Source: Hyphomicrobiales bacterium (GTDB lineage Bacteria > Pseudomonadota > Alphaproteobacteria > Rhizobiales > Beijerinckiaceae). From it: DNA of 64,000 bases. The notes under the pieces were generated by a model. That model was not told where the DNA came from. It saw only the letters and a list, made by a program, of their open reading frames with translations, and did not search any database. The DNA is taken from NCBI GenBank assembly GCA_027487245.1, contig JAIYDY010000123.1, forward strand, positions 1 through 64,000, given 5' to 3'. The position numbers were made by a program, and so were the translations under genes. Below are positions 26,154-34,473 of the stretch, in pieces; within the stretch, counting starts at the first letter, position 1, and each line of letters begins with the position of its first letter.

Positions 26154-26981
26154 TCAGCCCTGCTTGCCGAGCGGATAATCGAGCCCGGCAGGAGACAGCG
26201 TGAAAATCTCGACACCGGTGTCGGTCACCCCGACGGTGTGCTCGAACTGCGCCGACAGCGAACGGTCTCGCGTCACGGCCGTCCAGCCATCGGCGAGAAT
26301 CTTCACATGCGGCTTGCCGAGGTTGATCATCGGCTCGATGGTGAACAGCATCCCGGGCTCCATCATCGCGCCCTCGCCGCGTGCGCCATAGTGCAGGATG
26401 TTGGGCGCGTCGTGAAACAGCTGGCCGAGCCCGTGGCCGCAGAAATCGCGCACCACCGAGCAGCGCTCGCCCTCCGCATAGGACTGGATCGCATGGCCGA
26501 TATCGCCGAAGTGCCCGCCGGGACGCACCGCCGCGATCCCGCGCATCAGGCTCTCGTGGGTGATCTCGCAAAGCCGCTCGGACTTGCGGTTGAGACTGCC
26601 CACGCCATACATGCGGCTGGCATCGCCATGCCAGCCATCGACAATCAGCGTGTAGTCGATGTTGATGATGTCGCCATCGCGCAGCGGCTTGTCATCAGGC
26701 ATGCCGTGGCAAACCACATGGTTGATCGAGGTGCAGATCGAATAGCGGTAGCCGCGATAGTTCAGCGTCGCCGGGTAAGCCTTGTTGTCCATCGCGAACG
26801 CGAACATCAGGCGGTCGAGTTCGGAGGTCAGCACGCCGGGTCGCACATGTGCGGCGATCATGTCGAGCCCTTCGGCCACGAGCCGTCCAGCCTTGCGCAT
26901 GGCCGCGAAAGCCTCGGGCCCGTGCCGCTTGATCTCGTTGGTGCGGCGTCGCACGCCGGTGCTGGCGTCGTCCGTGGCCAT
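26154..26981 (-). CDS. map: methionine aminopeptidase, type I
   Basis: The protein has 275 residues and removes the initiator Met from nascent proteins. The pita-bread metal ligands are visible: the Asp residues in [18 protein letters not shown], His in [14 protein letters not shown], Glu in FTIEPMIN and Glu in [12 protein letters not shown]. The start is set at MATDDAST; the in-frame upstream part is not family-like. It forms an operon with radC. It is divergent from the FkbM gene. Confidence 0.96.
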   Translation of the reverse strand: MATDDASTGVRRRTNEIKRHGPEAFAAMRKAGRLVAEGLDMIAAHVRPGVLTSELDRLMFAFAMDNKAYPATLNYRGYRYSICTSINHVVCHGMPDDKPLRDGDIINIDYTLIVDGWHGDASRMYGVGSLNRKSERLCEITHESLMRGIAAVRPGGHFGDIGHAIQSYAEGERCSVVRDFCGHGLGQLFHDAPNILHYGARGEGAMMEPGMLFTIEPMINLGKPHVKILADGWTAVTRDRSLSAQFEHTVGVTDTGVEIFTLSPAGLDYPLGKQG

Positions 26982-27187
26982 TGTCTTGTCTCGTGCGCTG
27001 GCGGGAGCCCCCGCGACCCGGCAGGGCACCCCCACCTGTTCGAACAAGGATGCAGCCGACGTGGCTATCGCGCAAGTTGGCCGGCGCGTAAAGTCCGGCA
27101 TCGCAGCCGGGCGGGTTGCAGCACACCGGTCGCCTCCTTGCCGGCTGCCCCTTTGCGCTGTGCCCTCCAGATGCTAAGCGGCTGGCA

Positions 27188-28054
27188 ATGACAGCCAGCA
27201 CAAGCCAGACCGAAGCGCCCGCCTTCGGCACCTATGCCGCCCGAGGCTTCGTCGCCTGGGCGATCCGCCATACGCGCGCCAGCACCTCAGCCTGGCTGAG
27301 CCGCCGCTTCGCCTTCCTGCTGCGCCGGCTGGCGATTGCGCATCTCAAGGGCGCGCCGGTCGACACCGAGACGCTGGGCGCCCGCATGCGCATCCATCCG
27401 CAGAGCAATGTCTGCGAAAAGCGCGTGCTGTTCATGCCGCAGCATTTCGACATCGAGGAACTGGCCGCGCTGCGCCGGCATGTGCAAGACCATGCGCGCG
27501 ACGGCTATCACTTCGTCGATATCGGGGCCAATGTCGGGGCTTATGCGCTGTTCGTGGCCGGGCTGGCCGGCTCCGGTGCGCGCATTCTGGCCGTCGAGCC
27601 GCAGCCGCGCGTCTTTGCCAAGCTGGCCTACAACATCGGCCTCAATCCGTTCGGCACGGTCAAGGCCGTCGCATGCGCCGTCGCCGACAAGGCTGGCGAA
27701 TTGACCCTGTTCCTCGATCCGCGGAACGAGGGCGAATCGAGCGTGCGGGTGCTCAATTCCACCTCGGCACAGGCTGTGAAGGCCCCTGCCCTGCCGCTGG
27801 TCGACCTTCTGGCCTCGGAGGGCTTCGCCCGCGTCGATGGCATGAAGATCGATGTCGAGGGCGCGGAAGACCTGATCCTCGAACCCTTCCTTGCGCCCGG
27901 CAACCAACATCTCTGGCCGAGCCTGCTGATCATAGAGGACTCGACCTCCAAGTGGAATGTCGATCTCAGGCCTCTTCTCGAAAAGGCTGGCTATCGCCTG
28001 GTTCGGCATACGCGCCTTAACTTCATTTTCGAGCGTCCGCCGCAGCAGGGCTGA
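27188..28054 (+). CDS. FkbM family methyltransferase
   Basis: The protein has 288 residues. The SAM-binding loop is FVDIGANVGAYALFVAG, followed by ILAVEPQPRVFAKLAYN, and the FkbM motif MKIDVEGAEDLILEPF lies near residue 220. FkbM enzymes O-methylate sugars or polyketides; here the target may be an exopolysaccharide or lipopolysaccharide sugar. About 75 N-terminal residues precede the domain. Its 3' end overlaps the convergent sfsA gene by 32 bp. Confidence 0.88.
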   Translation: MTASTSQTEAPAFGTYAARGFVAWAIRHTRASTSAWLSRRFAFLLRRLAIAHLKGAPVDTETLGARMRIHPQSNVCEKRVLFMPQHFDIEELAALRRHVQDHARDGYHFVDIGANVGAYALFVAGLAGSGARILAVEPQPRVFAKLAYNIGLNPFGTVKAVACAVADKAGELTLFLDPRNEGESSVRVLNSTSAQAVKAPALPLVDLLASEGFARVDGMKIDVEGAEDLILEPFLAPGNQHLWPSLLIIEDSTSKWNVDLRPLLEKAGYRLVRHTRLNFIFERPPQQG

Positions 28055-28790
28055 CAGGCGCGCCAGCATCCCCGAACGGGATTGAACCGGCCAGCACGAT
28101 CCGGTCGGTCGCCATCATGCAGACGTGCACGAGCACCTCGACCCCGCGTGCCATGGCCCGCTCCAGCGCCTTGCCGTAGGCAGAATCGATATCGCTGGCG
28201 ATGGCGAAGCGCTCCGCCGCCATCTGGACCACGAACAGCATCACGGCCCGGTGACCTGCTTCCACCATGTCACCGAGTTCCTCAAGATGCTTGGCCCCGC
28301 GGCTGGTCACGGAATCGGGAAACTCGGCCAGCCCCGGCTGGCGCATCAGGTGGACGTTTTTCACTTCCACATAGCAGTCCGGGCGCTGGCTGCCGGTTTC
28401 GTCGCCCCCGCTCAGAAGCAGATCGATGCGGCTGTTTCGCCCGTAGCGGACCTCGCGCCGCACCGTCCCGTAGCCGGCCAGCGGGGCAATCAGGCCGGCG
28501 AGGATCGCCTCCTCGGCCAGCGTGTTGGGGTGGCCGGTATCGATCGACACCAGTTGCGGCCCGCACCAGCCAAAATCAATCTCGGCCAGCTTCCATGAAT
28601 AACGAAGCTTGCGCTTTGGATCGTCCGACACCGACAGCCAGACCGGAATGCCGGGCGCATTCAGGCCCATCATCGAGCCGGGATTGGCGCAATGGGCGGT
28701 CACGACCTCGCCGCTGTCGAGTTCAACGTCCGCAAGGAAGCGCTTGTAGCGCCGGATCAGGCGACCGGTGATCAGGGGCGGCAGTTTCAT
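28023..28790 (-). CDS. sfsA: SfsA family protein
   Basis: The protein has 255 residues. Landmarks of the family are RLIRRYKRFLADVEL, ANPGSMMGL, the YSWKLAE segment, RYGRNSRIDLLL, and the nuclease-like YVEVKNVHL with FPDSVTSRG. SfsA was named for stimulation of sugar fermentation in E. coli and has a restriction-nuclease-like fold; its actual role is unresolved. It is divergent from the CinA-like gene. Confidence 0.93.
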   Translation of the reverse strand: MKLPPLITGRLIRRYKRFLADVELDSGEVVTAHCANPGSMMGLNAPGIPVWLSVSDDPKRKLRYSWKLAEIDFGWCGPQLVSIDTGHPNTLAEEAILAGLIAPLAGYGTVRREVRYGRNSRIDLLLSGGDETGSQRPDCYVEVKNVHLMRQPGLAEFPDSVTSRGAKHLEELGDMVEAGHRAVMLFVVQMAAERFAIASDIDSAYGKALERAMARGVEVLVHVCMMATDRIVLAGSIPFGDAGAPVSPAAADARK

Positions 28791-28893
28791 CGGGGCAATT
28801 CCGCTTGTGTGTCGTGTGCTGCGCGCTTACCACGATCCCGCCTGAACGGGGAACGCGGCCGGCGCGGCCCTGCTGATCCTCCGAGGAAAACCC

Positions 28894-29634
28894 ATGCCAA
28901 CTCCCGCCATCATCACCGCCGCGCTGCTGATCATCGGCGACGAGATCCTGTCCGGGCGCACCAAGGACAAGAACATCGGCTACATCGCCGAATACATGAC
29001 CAACATCGGCATCGACCTGAAGGAGGTGCGCGTTGTCCCCGATGAGGAAGAGGATATCGTCGCCGCGCTGAATGCCCTGCGCTCCCGCTACAGCTATGTC
29101 TTCACCACCGGCGGCATCGGGCCGACGCATGATGACATCACGGCGGACTGCGTGGCCAAGGCGTTCGGGGTGCCGATCGATGTTGATCCGCGGGCCGTGG
29201 CCGCGATGCGCGAGCGTTTCAAGCCCGAGGAACTCAACGAGGCACGGCTGCGCATGGCGCGGATGCCCGAGGGCGCGGAACTGGTCCATAACAGCTACAA
29301 CAAGGTTCCGGGCTTCCGCATCGGCAATGTCATTGTCATGGCCGGCGTGCCGGTGATCATGCAGGCCATGCTCGATGCGGTCGCGCCGACGCTTCAGACC
29401 GGCGTGAAGCTGCTCTCGGAAAGCGTGCGCGCCGACATGCGCGAAGGTGACATCGGCGAGCCGCTGCGCGCTGTCGCCAAGGCGCATCCGGCCACCATGA
29501 TCGGCTCCTACCCGTTCTGGGACGAGGCGGGCCAGCCCAACACCAACCTCATCGTGCGCTCGCGCGAGCCTGCCGCGCTGGCCTCTGCCATGGCGGACGT
29601 GAAAGCCATGCTGGCAGCGCTGGCCAAGGCGTGA
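28894..29634 (+). CDS. CinA-type molybdopterin-binding domain protein
   Basis: The protein has 246 residues. It has the MoaB/MogA-like fold of the CinA N-terminal half: IIGDEILSGRTKDKN near the start and FTTGGIGPTHDDIT at about 70-83. Full-length CinA would add a C-terminal nicotinamide-nucleotide amidase domain, which is absent here. Such short forms are often named competence/damage-inducible protein A, but pyrophosphatase activity on ADP-ribose is the better-supported family function. It has a good ribosome site (GAGGAAAA). Confidence 0.88.
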   Translation: MPTPAIITAALLIIGDEILSGRTKDKNIGYIAEYMTNIGIDLKEVRVVPDEEEDIVAALNALRSRYSYVFTTGGIGPTHDDITADCVAKAFGVPIDVDPRAVAAMRERFKPEELNEARLRMARMPEGAELVHNSYNKVPGFRIGNVIVMAGVPVIMQAMLDAVAPTLQTGVKLLSESVRADMREGDIGEPLRAVAKAHPATMIGSYPFWDEAGQPNTNLIVRSREPAALASAMADVKAMLAALAKA

Positions 29635-29641
29635 TTGCAGA

Positions 29642-29658
29642 GGCCTGAGAACCAGGCC
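29642..29658. terminator. short hairpin after the CinA-like gene
   Basis: GGCCTG and CAGGCC form a 6-bp stem with the loop AGAAC, 8 bp after the stop codon. No T tract follows, so this is at best a weak terminator. Confidence 0.35.
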
Positions 29659-29719
29659 CTGACAACTTAGTGATGGCTGGACGCCTTGGCGTTGCCATCG
29701 GTCTTTGGCATGTCGAAGC

Positions 29720-31063
29720 ATGACCAGAAGCACCCGATCATCAGGGCCATCGCGGCGCAGCCTTGTGGCCGGCAGCCTCGCCGCTGCCGCACTACCCGGC
29801 ATGGCTTCGCGGCTCTTCGCCGCCGATGTGGATGTACTGATCGTCGGCGCCGGGGCTGCCGGCCTCAGTGCCGCTCGCGAACTGATGCGCCTCGGGGTCA
29901 GCTTCAGGATGGTGGAAGCGCGCGAGCGCATCGGCGGGCGCGCCTTCACGGGGGCATCGCTCGGCGCGGGCTTCGATGCCGGCGCGGAGATCGTGCATTT
30001 CGCCGACCGCAATCCCTGGGTCGGCATCGCCCGTGATCTCGGTGTCACGCTTGATGGTTCGGGCTGGCGGATGGGCGGCTGGCAGGTCCATGCCAATGGG
30101 CAGCCGCTCGGCATGATCGAGCGCGGTCGCCGTTGGCAGGCCTTCCGCGAGATGGAAGCGCGCATGGAGCGCGTGGCCGCCAGTGGACGCGACATGTCGC
30201 TGGCCGATGCGGTGGCCGACATGGCCCCTGAAAGCCGCGAGATCGCCCGTTCGGGGTTGCTGCTCGTCCTCGGCGAAGACGGCGTGCGCATCTCCGTGCT
30301 CGACAACCAGAGCCTGTGGAGCGGCCCAGACCTCACCACCACCAGCGGCTATGGCGCGCTGGTCGAAGCCTACGGCAAGGCCCTGCCGGTCAGCCTGTCG
30401 ACGCCGGTCACGGCGATCAACTGGGGCAGCGGCGGCATCGAGGCCATGACACCGCGCGGCACGATCACGGCGCGTGCGGCGATCGTCACCGTGCCGGTCG
30501 GCGTCCTCAAGGCCGGCGCCATCCGCTTCACGCCCGATCTGCCATCCGGCCATCTGGCGGCCCTCGATGGCATCGGCATGGGCGCGCTGACCAAGATCGC
30601 GCTCAGGATCGACGGCGAACGCTTCGGGCTGTCCGATGGCTCGACGCTGATGGAGGCGACCCGCCCCGAGGCCATGACGATGATCGAGCTGTTTCCAAAC
30701 GGCAAGCCGCTGGCAGTGGCAATCTGCGGCGGCGATGTTGCCCGTGACCTTGGCGCTGCAGGCGAGGCGGCAGCGATCAGCCACATCACGGCTCTGCTGG
30801 CCGGCATGCTTGGCTCGTCGGTGCGCGGCGCGGTCAAGGCCGGAAGGCTCGCATCATGGTGGCATGACCCGCTGGCACGGGGCTCCTATTCGGTCTGCCA
30901 GCCGGGCCGGAGTGCCGCCCGTGCAGCATTGGCCGAGCCGGTCGCGGCGCGGCTCTGGTTTGCCGGCGAGGCGACGGGCGGAGGCGGCGCGATGACGGTC
31001 GGCGGCGCGACCCTGTCCGCATGGCAAGCGGCTCGCGCCTGTGCTGCCAGCCTGAAAGCCTGA
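29720..31063 (+). CDS. flavin monoamine oxidase family protein, Tat-exported
   Basis: The protein has 447 residues. A twin-arginine signal is present (SRRSLVAGSLAAAALPG, Arg12-Arg13). The FAD-binding fold VDVLIVGAGAAGLSAARELMRLG follows, then the amine-oxidase motif EARERIGGRAFT. The C-terminal FAD contact is LWFAGEATGGGGAMTVGGA. These enzymes oxidise amines with O2 in the periplasm. The substrate is unknown. The ATG at 29720 is preferred to an in-frame TTG 15 bp upstream. Confidence 0.87.
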   Translation: MTRSTRSSGPSRRSLVAGSLAAAALPGMASRLFAADVDVLIVGAGAAGLSAARELMRLGVSFRMVEARERIGGRAFTGASLGAGFDAGAEIVHFADRNPWVGIARDLGVTLDGSGWRMGGWQVHANGQPLGMIERGRRWQAFREMEARMERVAASGRDMSLADAVADMAPESREIARSGLLLVLGEDGVRISVLDNQSLWSGPDLTTTSGYGALVEAYGKALPVSLSTPVTAINWGSGGIEAMTPRGTITARAAIVTVPVGVLKAGAIRFTPDLPSGHLAALDGIGMGALTKIALRIDGERFGLSDGSTLMEATRPEAMTMIELFPNGKPLAVAICGGDVARDLGAAGEAAAISHITALLAGMLGSSVRGAVKAGRLASWWHDPLARGSYSVCQPGRSAARAALAEPVAARLWFAGEATGGGGAMTVGGATLSAWQAARACAASLKA

Positions 31064-31186
31064 TGCCCGCTGCGTTTCAGGATTTGGCAACCATCCGGTG
31101 AGCATGATCGCGCCTCGCGACAACGGGATGTGAGACGGGTGCAGGGCGTTGATCTTCTGGCCGGACAGGCGCATCAGGCCATGGCG

Positions 31187-32008
31187 ATGATGAGCCGCGC
31201 ACCCCGGATTCTGGTATTCGATTCAGGCCTAGGCGGCCTGACGGTGTTCCGCGAGATCGTCCGCGTCCGTCCCGACGCCAGCTACATCTATGTGGCGGAC
31301 GATGCCGCATTCCCCTATGGCGCGTGGCAAGAGCGGGATCTCGTGGCCCGGCTGCTGGACCAGATGGCGGGCCTGATCGCGGCGCATGAGCCCGATTGCG
31401 TCGTCATCGCCTGCAACACGGCCTCAACCCTGGCCCTGCCAGCGCTGCGCGCCCGGTTCGCCACACCGTTCGTCGGCACGGTGCCGGCCATCAAGCCAGC
31501 GGCAGAGCGCTCGCAGAGCCGCTTGTTCTCGGTGCTGGCCACGCCCGGCACCGTGGCCCGCGACTACACCCGCGACCTCGTGCGCAGCTATGCCGGCGGC
31601 TGCGATGTCACGCTGGTCGGCTCGACGCTGCTCGCCGGCATGGCGGAAGCCCAGATGCATGGCGAGCCCGCCAGCGACGCCGGGATCAGCTCCGAGATTG
31701 CGCCATGTTTCGTCAGTGTCACCGATCCCGACGGGACGGTGCGCCGCACAGATGTGGTCACCTTGTCCTGCACGCACTACCCGTTGCTGCTGCCGCGCCT
31801 GATGGCGCTGTCGCCCTGGCCAGTGACATGGATCGATCCAGCGCCGGCGATCGCGCGCCGCGTTGTGCAGCTGCTCGGCCCGAGCCCGGCATGCAGCCTT
31901 CCCGGCGAGGCAACGGCCCTGTTCAGCGCCGGCGCGCCCAGCCCTTCGGTGCGCCAGGCGCTGGCCGGCTTCGGGGTGGACTGCCATACCCCGGCGACAG
32001 CCGGCTGA
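31187..32008 (+). CDS. murI: glutamate racemase
   Basis: The protein has 273 residues and supplies D-glutamate for peptidoglycan. The FDSGLGGLTV motif is at the N terminus. Two catalytic cysteines are present, Cys76 in VIACNTAST and Cys195 in LSCTHYPLLLP. The start could be any of the ATGs at 31181, 31187 or 31190; 31187 has the best spacing (8 nt) from CAGG. A terminator follows before rpsD. Confidence 0.94.
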   Translation: MMSRAPRILVFDSGLGGLTVFREIVRVRPDASYIYVADDAAFPYGAWQERDLVARLLDQMAGLIAAHEPDCVVIACNTASTLALPALRARFATPFVGTVPAIKPAAERSQSRLFSVLATPGTVARDYTRDLVRSYAGGCDVTLVGSTLLAGMAEAQMHGEPASDAGISSEIAPCFVSVTDPDGTVRRTDVVTLSCTHYPLLLPRLMALSPWPVTWIDPAPAIARRVVQLLGPSPACSLPGEATALFSAGAPSPSVRQALAGFGVDCHTPATAG

Positions 32009-32070
32009 AGGCCAATCGGCTGAAAACACCGGTTGGCCGTTGACATCGAAGCCGGTTCATGGCTTTAAGC

Positions 32071-32110
32071 AGCCCGTCGCGCGGGTCAGCAATGGCCCGC
32101 GTGGCTTTTT
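32071..32110 (+). terminator. intrinsic terminator between murI and rpsD
   Basis: CGCGGG (32080-32085) pairs with CCCGCG (32096-32101). An outer AGCC/GGCT arm extends the stem across a bulge, and five T residues follow. It ends the murI transcript about 60 bp after its stop codon and isolates rpsD. Confidence 0.75.
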
Positions 32111-32227
32111 CCGCACCCGTGAACCGGCTGAGATCAGCCTGGTTCTGTCGCCCGCTCCGGATCAAGGTCCGGTGTGTGGAGCAGGAGGGCGCGGTCCTCA
32201 AAACTCGCATCCAAGAGGACACGCGAC

Positions 32228-32845
32228 ATGTCAAAGCGCCACGCCGCCAAATACAAACTCGACCGCCGCATGGGCCAGAACATCTGGGGCCGCCCGAAGT
32301 CCCCGGTCAATCGCCGCGAATACGGCCCCGGCCAGCATGGCCAGCGCCGCAAGGGCAAGATGTCGGACTTCGGCACCCAGCTCCGCGCCAAGCAGAAGCT
32401 CAAGGGCTATTACGGCTCGATCTCCGAGCGCCAGTTCCGTGGCTACTATGCCGAAGCCGTGCGCATGAAGGGCGACTCAGGCGAGAACCTGATCGGCCTG
32501 CTCGAATGCCGGCTGGATGCGGTGGTCTACCGCGCTAAGTTCGTGCCGACCGTGTTTGCCGCACGCCAGTTCGTCCACCATGGCCACGTCACGGTCAACG
32601 GCCGGAAGGTCAACATTCCGAGCTACGCGGTGAAGCCGGGCGATGTGGTCGCCGTCAAGGATGCGTCGAAGCAGATGATCCTGGTTCTCGAAGCGGTCGG
32701 CCTCGCCGAGCGCGATGTGCCGGACTATCTCGAAACCGACCACACCAAGATGACCACCAAGCTGGCTCGCGTTCCCACGCTGACCGATGTGCCCTATCCG
32801 GTGCAGATGGAACCCAATCTCGTGGTCGAGTTCTACTCGCGCTGA
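32228..32845 (+). CDS. rpsD: 30S ribosomal protein S4
   Basis: The protein has 205 residues and is a primary 16S rRNA-binding and assembly protein. The start [20 protein letters not shown] and the S4 RNA-binding domain [17 protein letters not shown] followed by [14 protein letters not shown] are diagnostic. It lacks the N-terminal zinc-binding cysteines found in some S4 proteins. It is monocistronic here with its own leader, not in the S13-S11-rpoA operon. A strong bidirectional terminator follows. Confidence 0.98.
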   Translation: MSKRHAAKYKLDRRMGQNIWGRPKSPVNRREYGPGQHGQRRKGKMSDFGTQLRAKQKLKGYYGSISERQFRGYYAEAVRMKGDSGENLIGLLECRLDAVVYRAKFVPTVFAARQFVHHGHVTVNGRKVNIPSYAVKPGDVVAVKDASKQMILVLEAVGLAERDVPDYLETDHTKMTTKLARVPTLTDVPYPVQMEPNLVVEFYSR

Positions 32846-32891
32846 GTTCGGCTGGCCGGCCTTCGCCGGTCATCAGCTCTGCCAGACATGC

Positions 32892-32917
32892 GAAAGCCGC
32901 CCTCCCGGGCGGCTTTC
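32892..32917. terminator. bidirectional terminator
   Basis: A perfect 11-bp stem GAAAGCCGCCC/GGGCGGCTTTC with a 4-nt loop (TCCC) lies between the convergent rpsD and Spy-like genes. Both strands carry a T-containing 3' arm (CTTTC), so it can serve both genes. Confidence 0.85.
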
Positions 32918-32959
32918 GTGCTTTCAGGATGGCCTGCCTTGAGGCCGCGATCCAGCCGC

Positions 32960-33511
32960 TCAGTTGCGGCCCTCGCCGCCACGGCCACCGCGACCTTCTC
33001 CACGTCCTTCGCCGCGACCTTCACCACCACCTTCACCGCGTCCCTGCCAGCGACCGCCGGGCAGGTTCTTGCGGACGGTTTCCTTCTGGCTGGCATCCAG
33101 TGTGGCCCAGAGCGGCTTCACCGCGGTGGACAGCTCACGCAGATTGGTGGCACCGGCAGCCGCACGCTGGGACATGAAGTCCAGCCGATCCGGCAACTCG
33201 GCATTGCGCATGCGCTCCATGTTGCCCTGCCGGCTGGCACGGCGCTCATCCTGCATCTTGCGCAGCTGGGCCTGAACCGGGCTCCAGAGCGGCTCCTGGG
33301 CCGGCGTGAGTTTCAGGTCGGTCTTGAGCCGCTCGATGCGGCGGTTCATGCGCTCTTCCATGCGAGCGGCACGGCGCTCCATCCGGCTGGTCGACTGCTC
33401 GGCGCGCGGCGCGCCGCCGGATTGTGGCGAGGACTGGGGTGCCGGCTGCGCATAGGCAGCGGCTCCGATCAAAAGGACGGATGCGGCGGCAATCAGGCTG
33501 AGGCGTTTCAT
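32960..33511 (-). CDS. Spy/CpxP-like periplasmic chaperone with Gly/Arg tail
   Basis: The protein has 183 residues. A signal peptide (about 1-21, ending AAAYAQ) is followed by a helical, highly charged domain. It carries the LTXXQ family motif LTPAQEPLW and a second, weaker copy (LDASQK). Spy-type proteins are ATP-independent periplasmic chaperones induced by envelope stress. The last ~28 residues are an unusual Gly/Glu/Arg repeat (three copies of GEGRG-like units). A perfect 18-bp palindrome lies 85 bp upstream. Confidence 0.82.
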   Translation of the reverse strand: MKRLSLIAAASVLLIGAAAYAQPAPQSSPQSGGAPRAEQSTSRMERRAARMEERMNRRIERLKTDLKLTPAQEPLWSPVQAQLRKMQDERRASRQGNMERMRNAELPDRLDFMSQRAAAGATNLRELSTAVKPLWATLDASQKETVRKNLPGGRWQGRGEGGGEGRGEGRGEGRGGRGGEGRN

Positions 33512-33595
33512 CGGGTTTCTCCGGTTCCAGTGGGTGATCTAGGGTCTTGATGGAGGTATCTTGCCGCCGGGCCCCTTTCGTTGCGATGGCGCAAG

Positions 33596-33613
33596 GATGA
33601 CAGTTCTGTCATC
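33596..33613. promoter_or_regulatory. 18-bp palindrome between the Spy-like and atp12 genes
   Basis: GATGACAG-TT-CTGTCATC is a perfect inverted repeat with a 2-bp spacer, located between two divergent genes. Its size and symmetry fit a dimeric transcription factor operator. It is 84 bp from the Spy-like start and 44 bp from the atp12 start. I cannot assign the regulator. Confidence 0.5.
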
Positions 33614-33657
33614 TTTGCCGCTGACGCGCCGGGGCGGGCATGCTAGCAAATCTGCCG

Positions 33658-34464
33658 ATGTCGACTGATGCATTCCTCTCCCTGTTCGGTGCCCGCGAAG
33701 AGCATGAACCCCGCGACCCGATGAAGGCCGCACAGGGAGGCATGCGCAATGCCCTGCCCAAACGGTTCTACGCCGCAGTCTCGGTCGAATTGCGGCAGGG
33801 ATTGTGGCATGTGCTGCTCGACGGCAAGGTGGCGCGCACCCCGGCCCGCCAGCCACTTGCGGTCGACAACGAAGCCATCGCCGCAGCCATCGCCGACGAA
33901 TGGCAGGCGCAGGCCAGCCAGATCACCCCGGCGACGATGCCTCTGACGCGGCTGGTCAACGCCGCAATCGACGGCGTGCGTGATGCGTCGGTGCCAGTGC
34001 GTGAGGAGATCGTGCGCTATGCCGCCTCGGACCTGATCTGCTACCGGGCCGAAACCCCGCGCGAGCTGGCCGAACGCCAGCGCGCCATCTGGGATCCGCT
34101 GCTGGCCTGGGTCAGCGCCAACCTCGGCGCGGATCTCGCCCCGGCCAGCGGCATCATCCACGTCACCCAGCCGCCCGAGGCGCTGGACCGCCTGGCCAAG
34201 GCGGTGGCAGCCATCGCGGCGCCGGTCCCGCTCGCAGCGCTGAGCGCGGCCACCACGATCAGCGGCTCGGCCGTGATCGCGCTGGCGCTGGCCCATGGCA
34301 GGCTCGATGCCGATTCAGCCTGGGAGGCCAGTTCGGTCGATGAGGACTATCAGGCCTCGGTCTGGGGCACCGATGACGAGGCGGTGTTCCGGCAAGCCAA
34401 CCGGCGCCGGGATTTTGGAGCGGCGGCCCTGGCGCTCGCCAGCTCCCGCATAGCGGCAGGTTAA
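33658..34464 (+). CDS. ATP12 family F1-ATPase assembly chaperone
   Basis: The protein has 268 residues. The family signature segments are KRFYAAVSVE near residue 36, LLDGKVARTPARQPLAV, and EEIVRYAASDLICYRAE. The C-terminal WGTDDEA and RRRDFGAA are also typical. In mitochondria ATP12 binds the F1 alpha subunit before assembly; alphaproteobacterial members are assumed to do likewise. It starts a five-gene plus-strand run with short gaps ending at the carbonic anhydrase gene. Start at MSTDAFLS; other ATGs at 33640 and 33721 are possible. Confidence 0.9.
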   Translation: MSTDAFLSLFGAREEHEPRDPMKAAQGGMRNALPKRFYAAVSVELRQGLWHVLLDGKVARTPARQPLAVDNEAIAAAIADEWQAQASQITPATMPLTRLVNAAIDGVRDASVPVREEIVRYAASDLICYRAETPRELAERQRAIWDPLLAWVSANLGADLAPASGIIHVTQPPEALDRLAKAVAAIAAPVPLAALSAATTISGSAVIALALAHGRLDADSAWEASSVDEDYQASVWGTDDEAVFRQANRRRDFGAAALALASSRIAAG

Positions 34465-34473
34465 GGACGCGCA

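Noticed and set aside
32960..33060. CRISPR-like or satellite repeat.
   Set aside because: The repetition is the coding sequence of the Gly/Glu/Arg tail of the Spy-like protein, without spacers.
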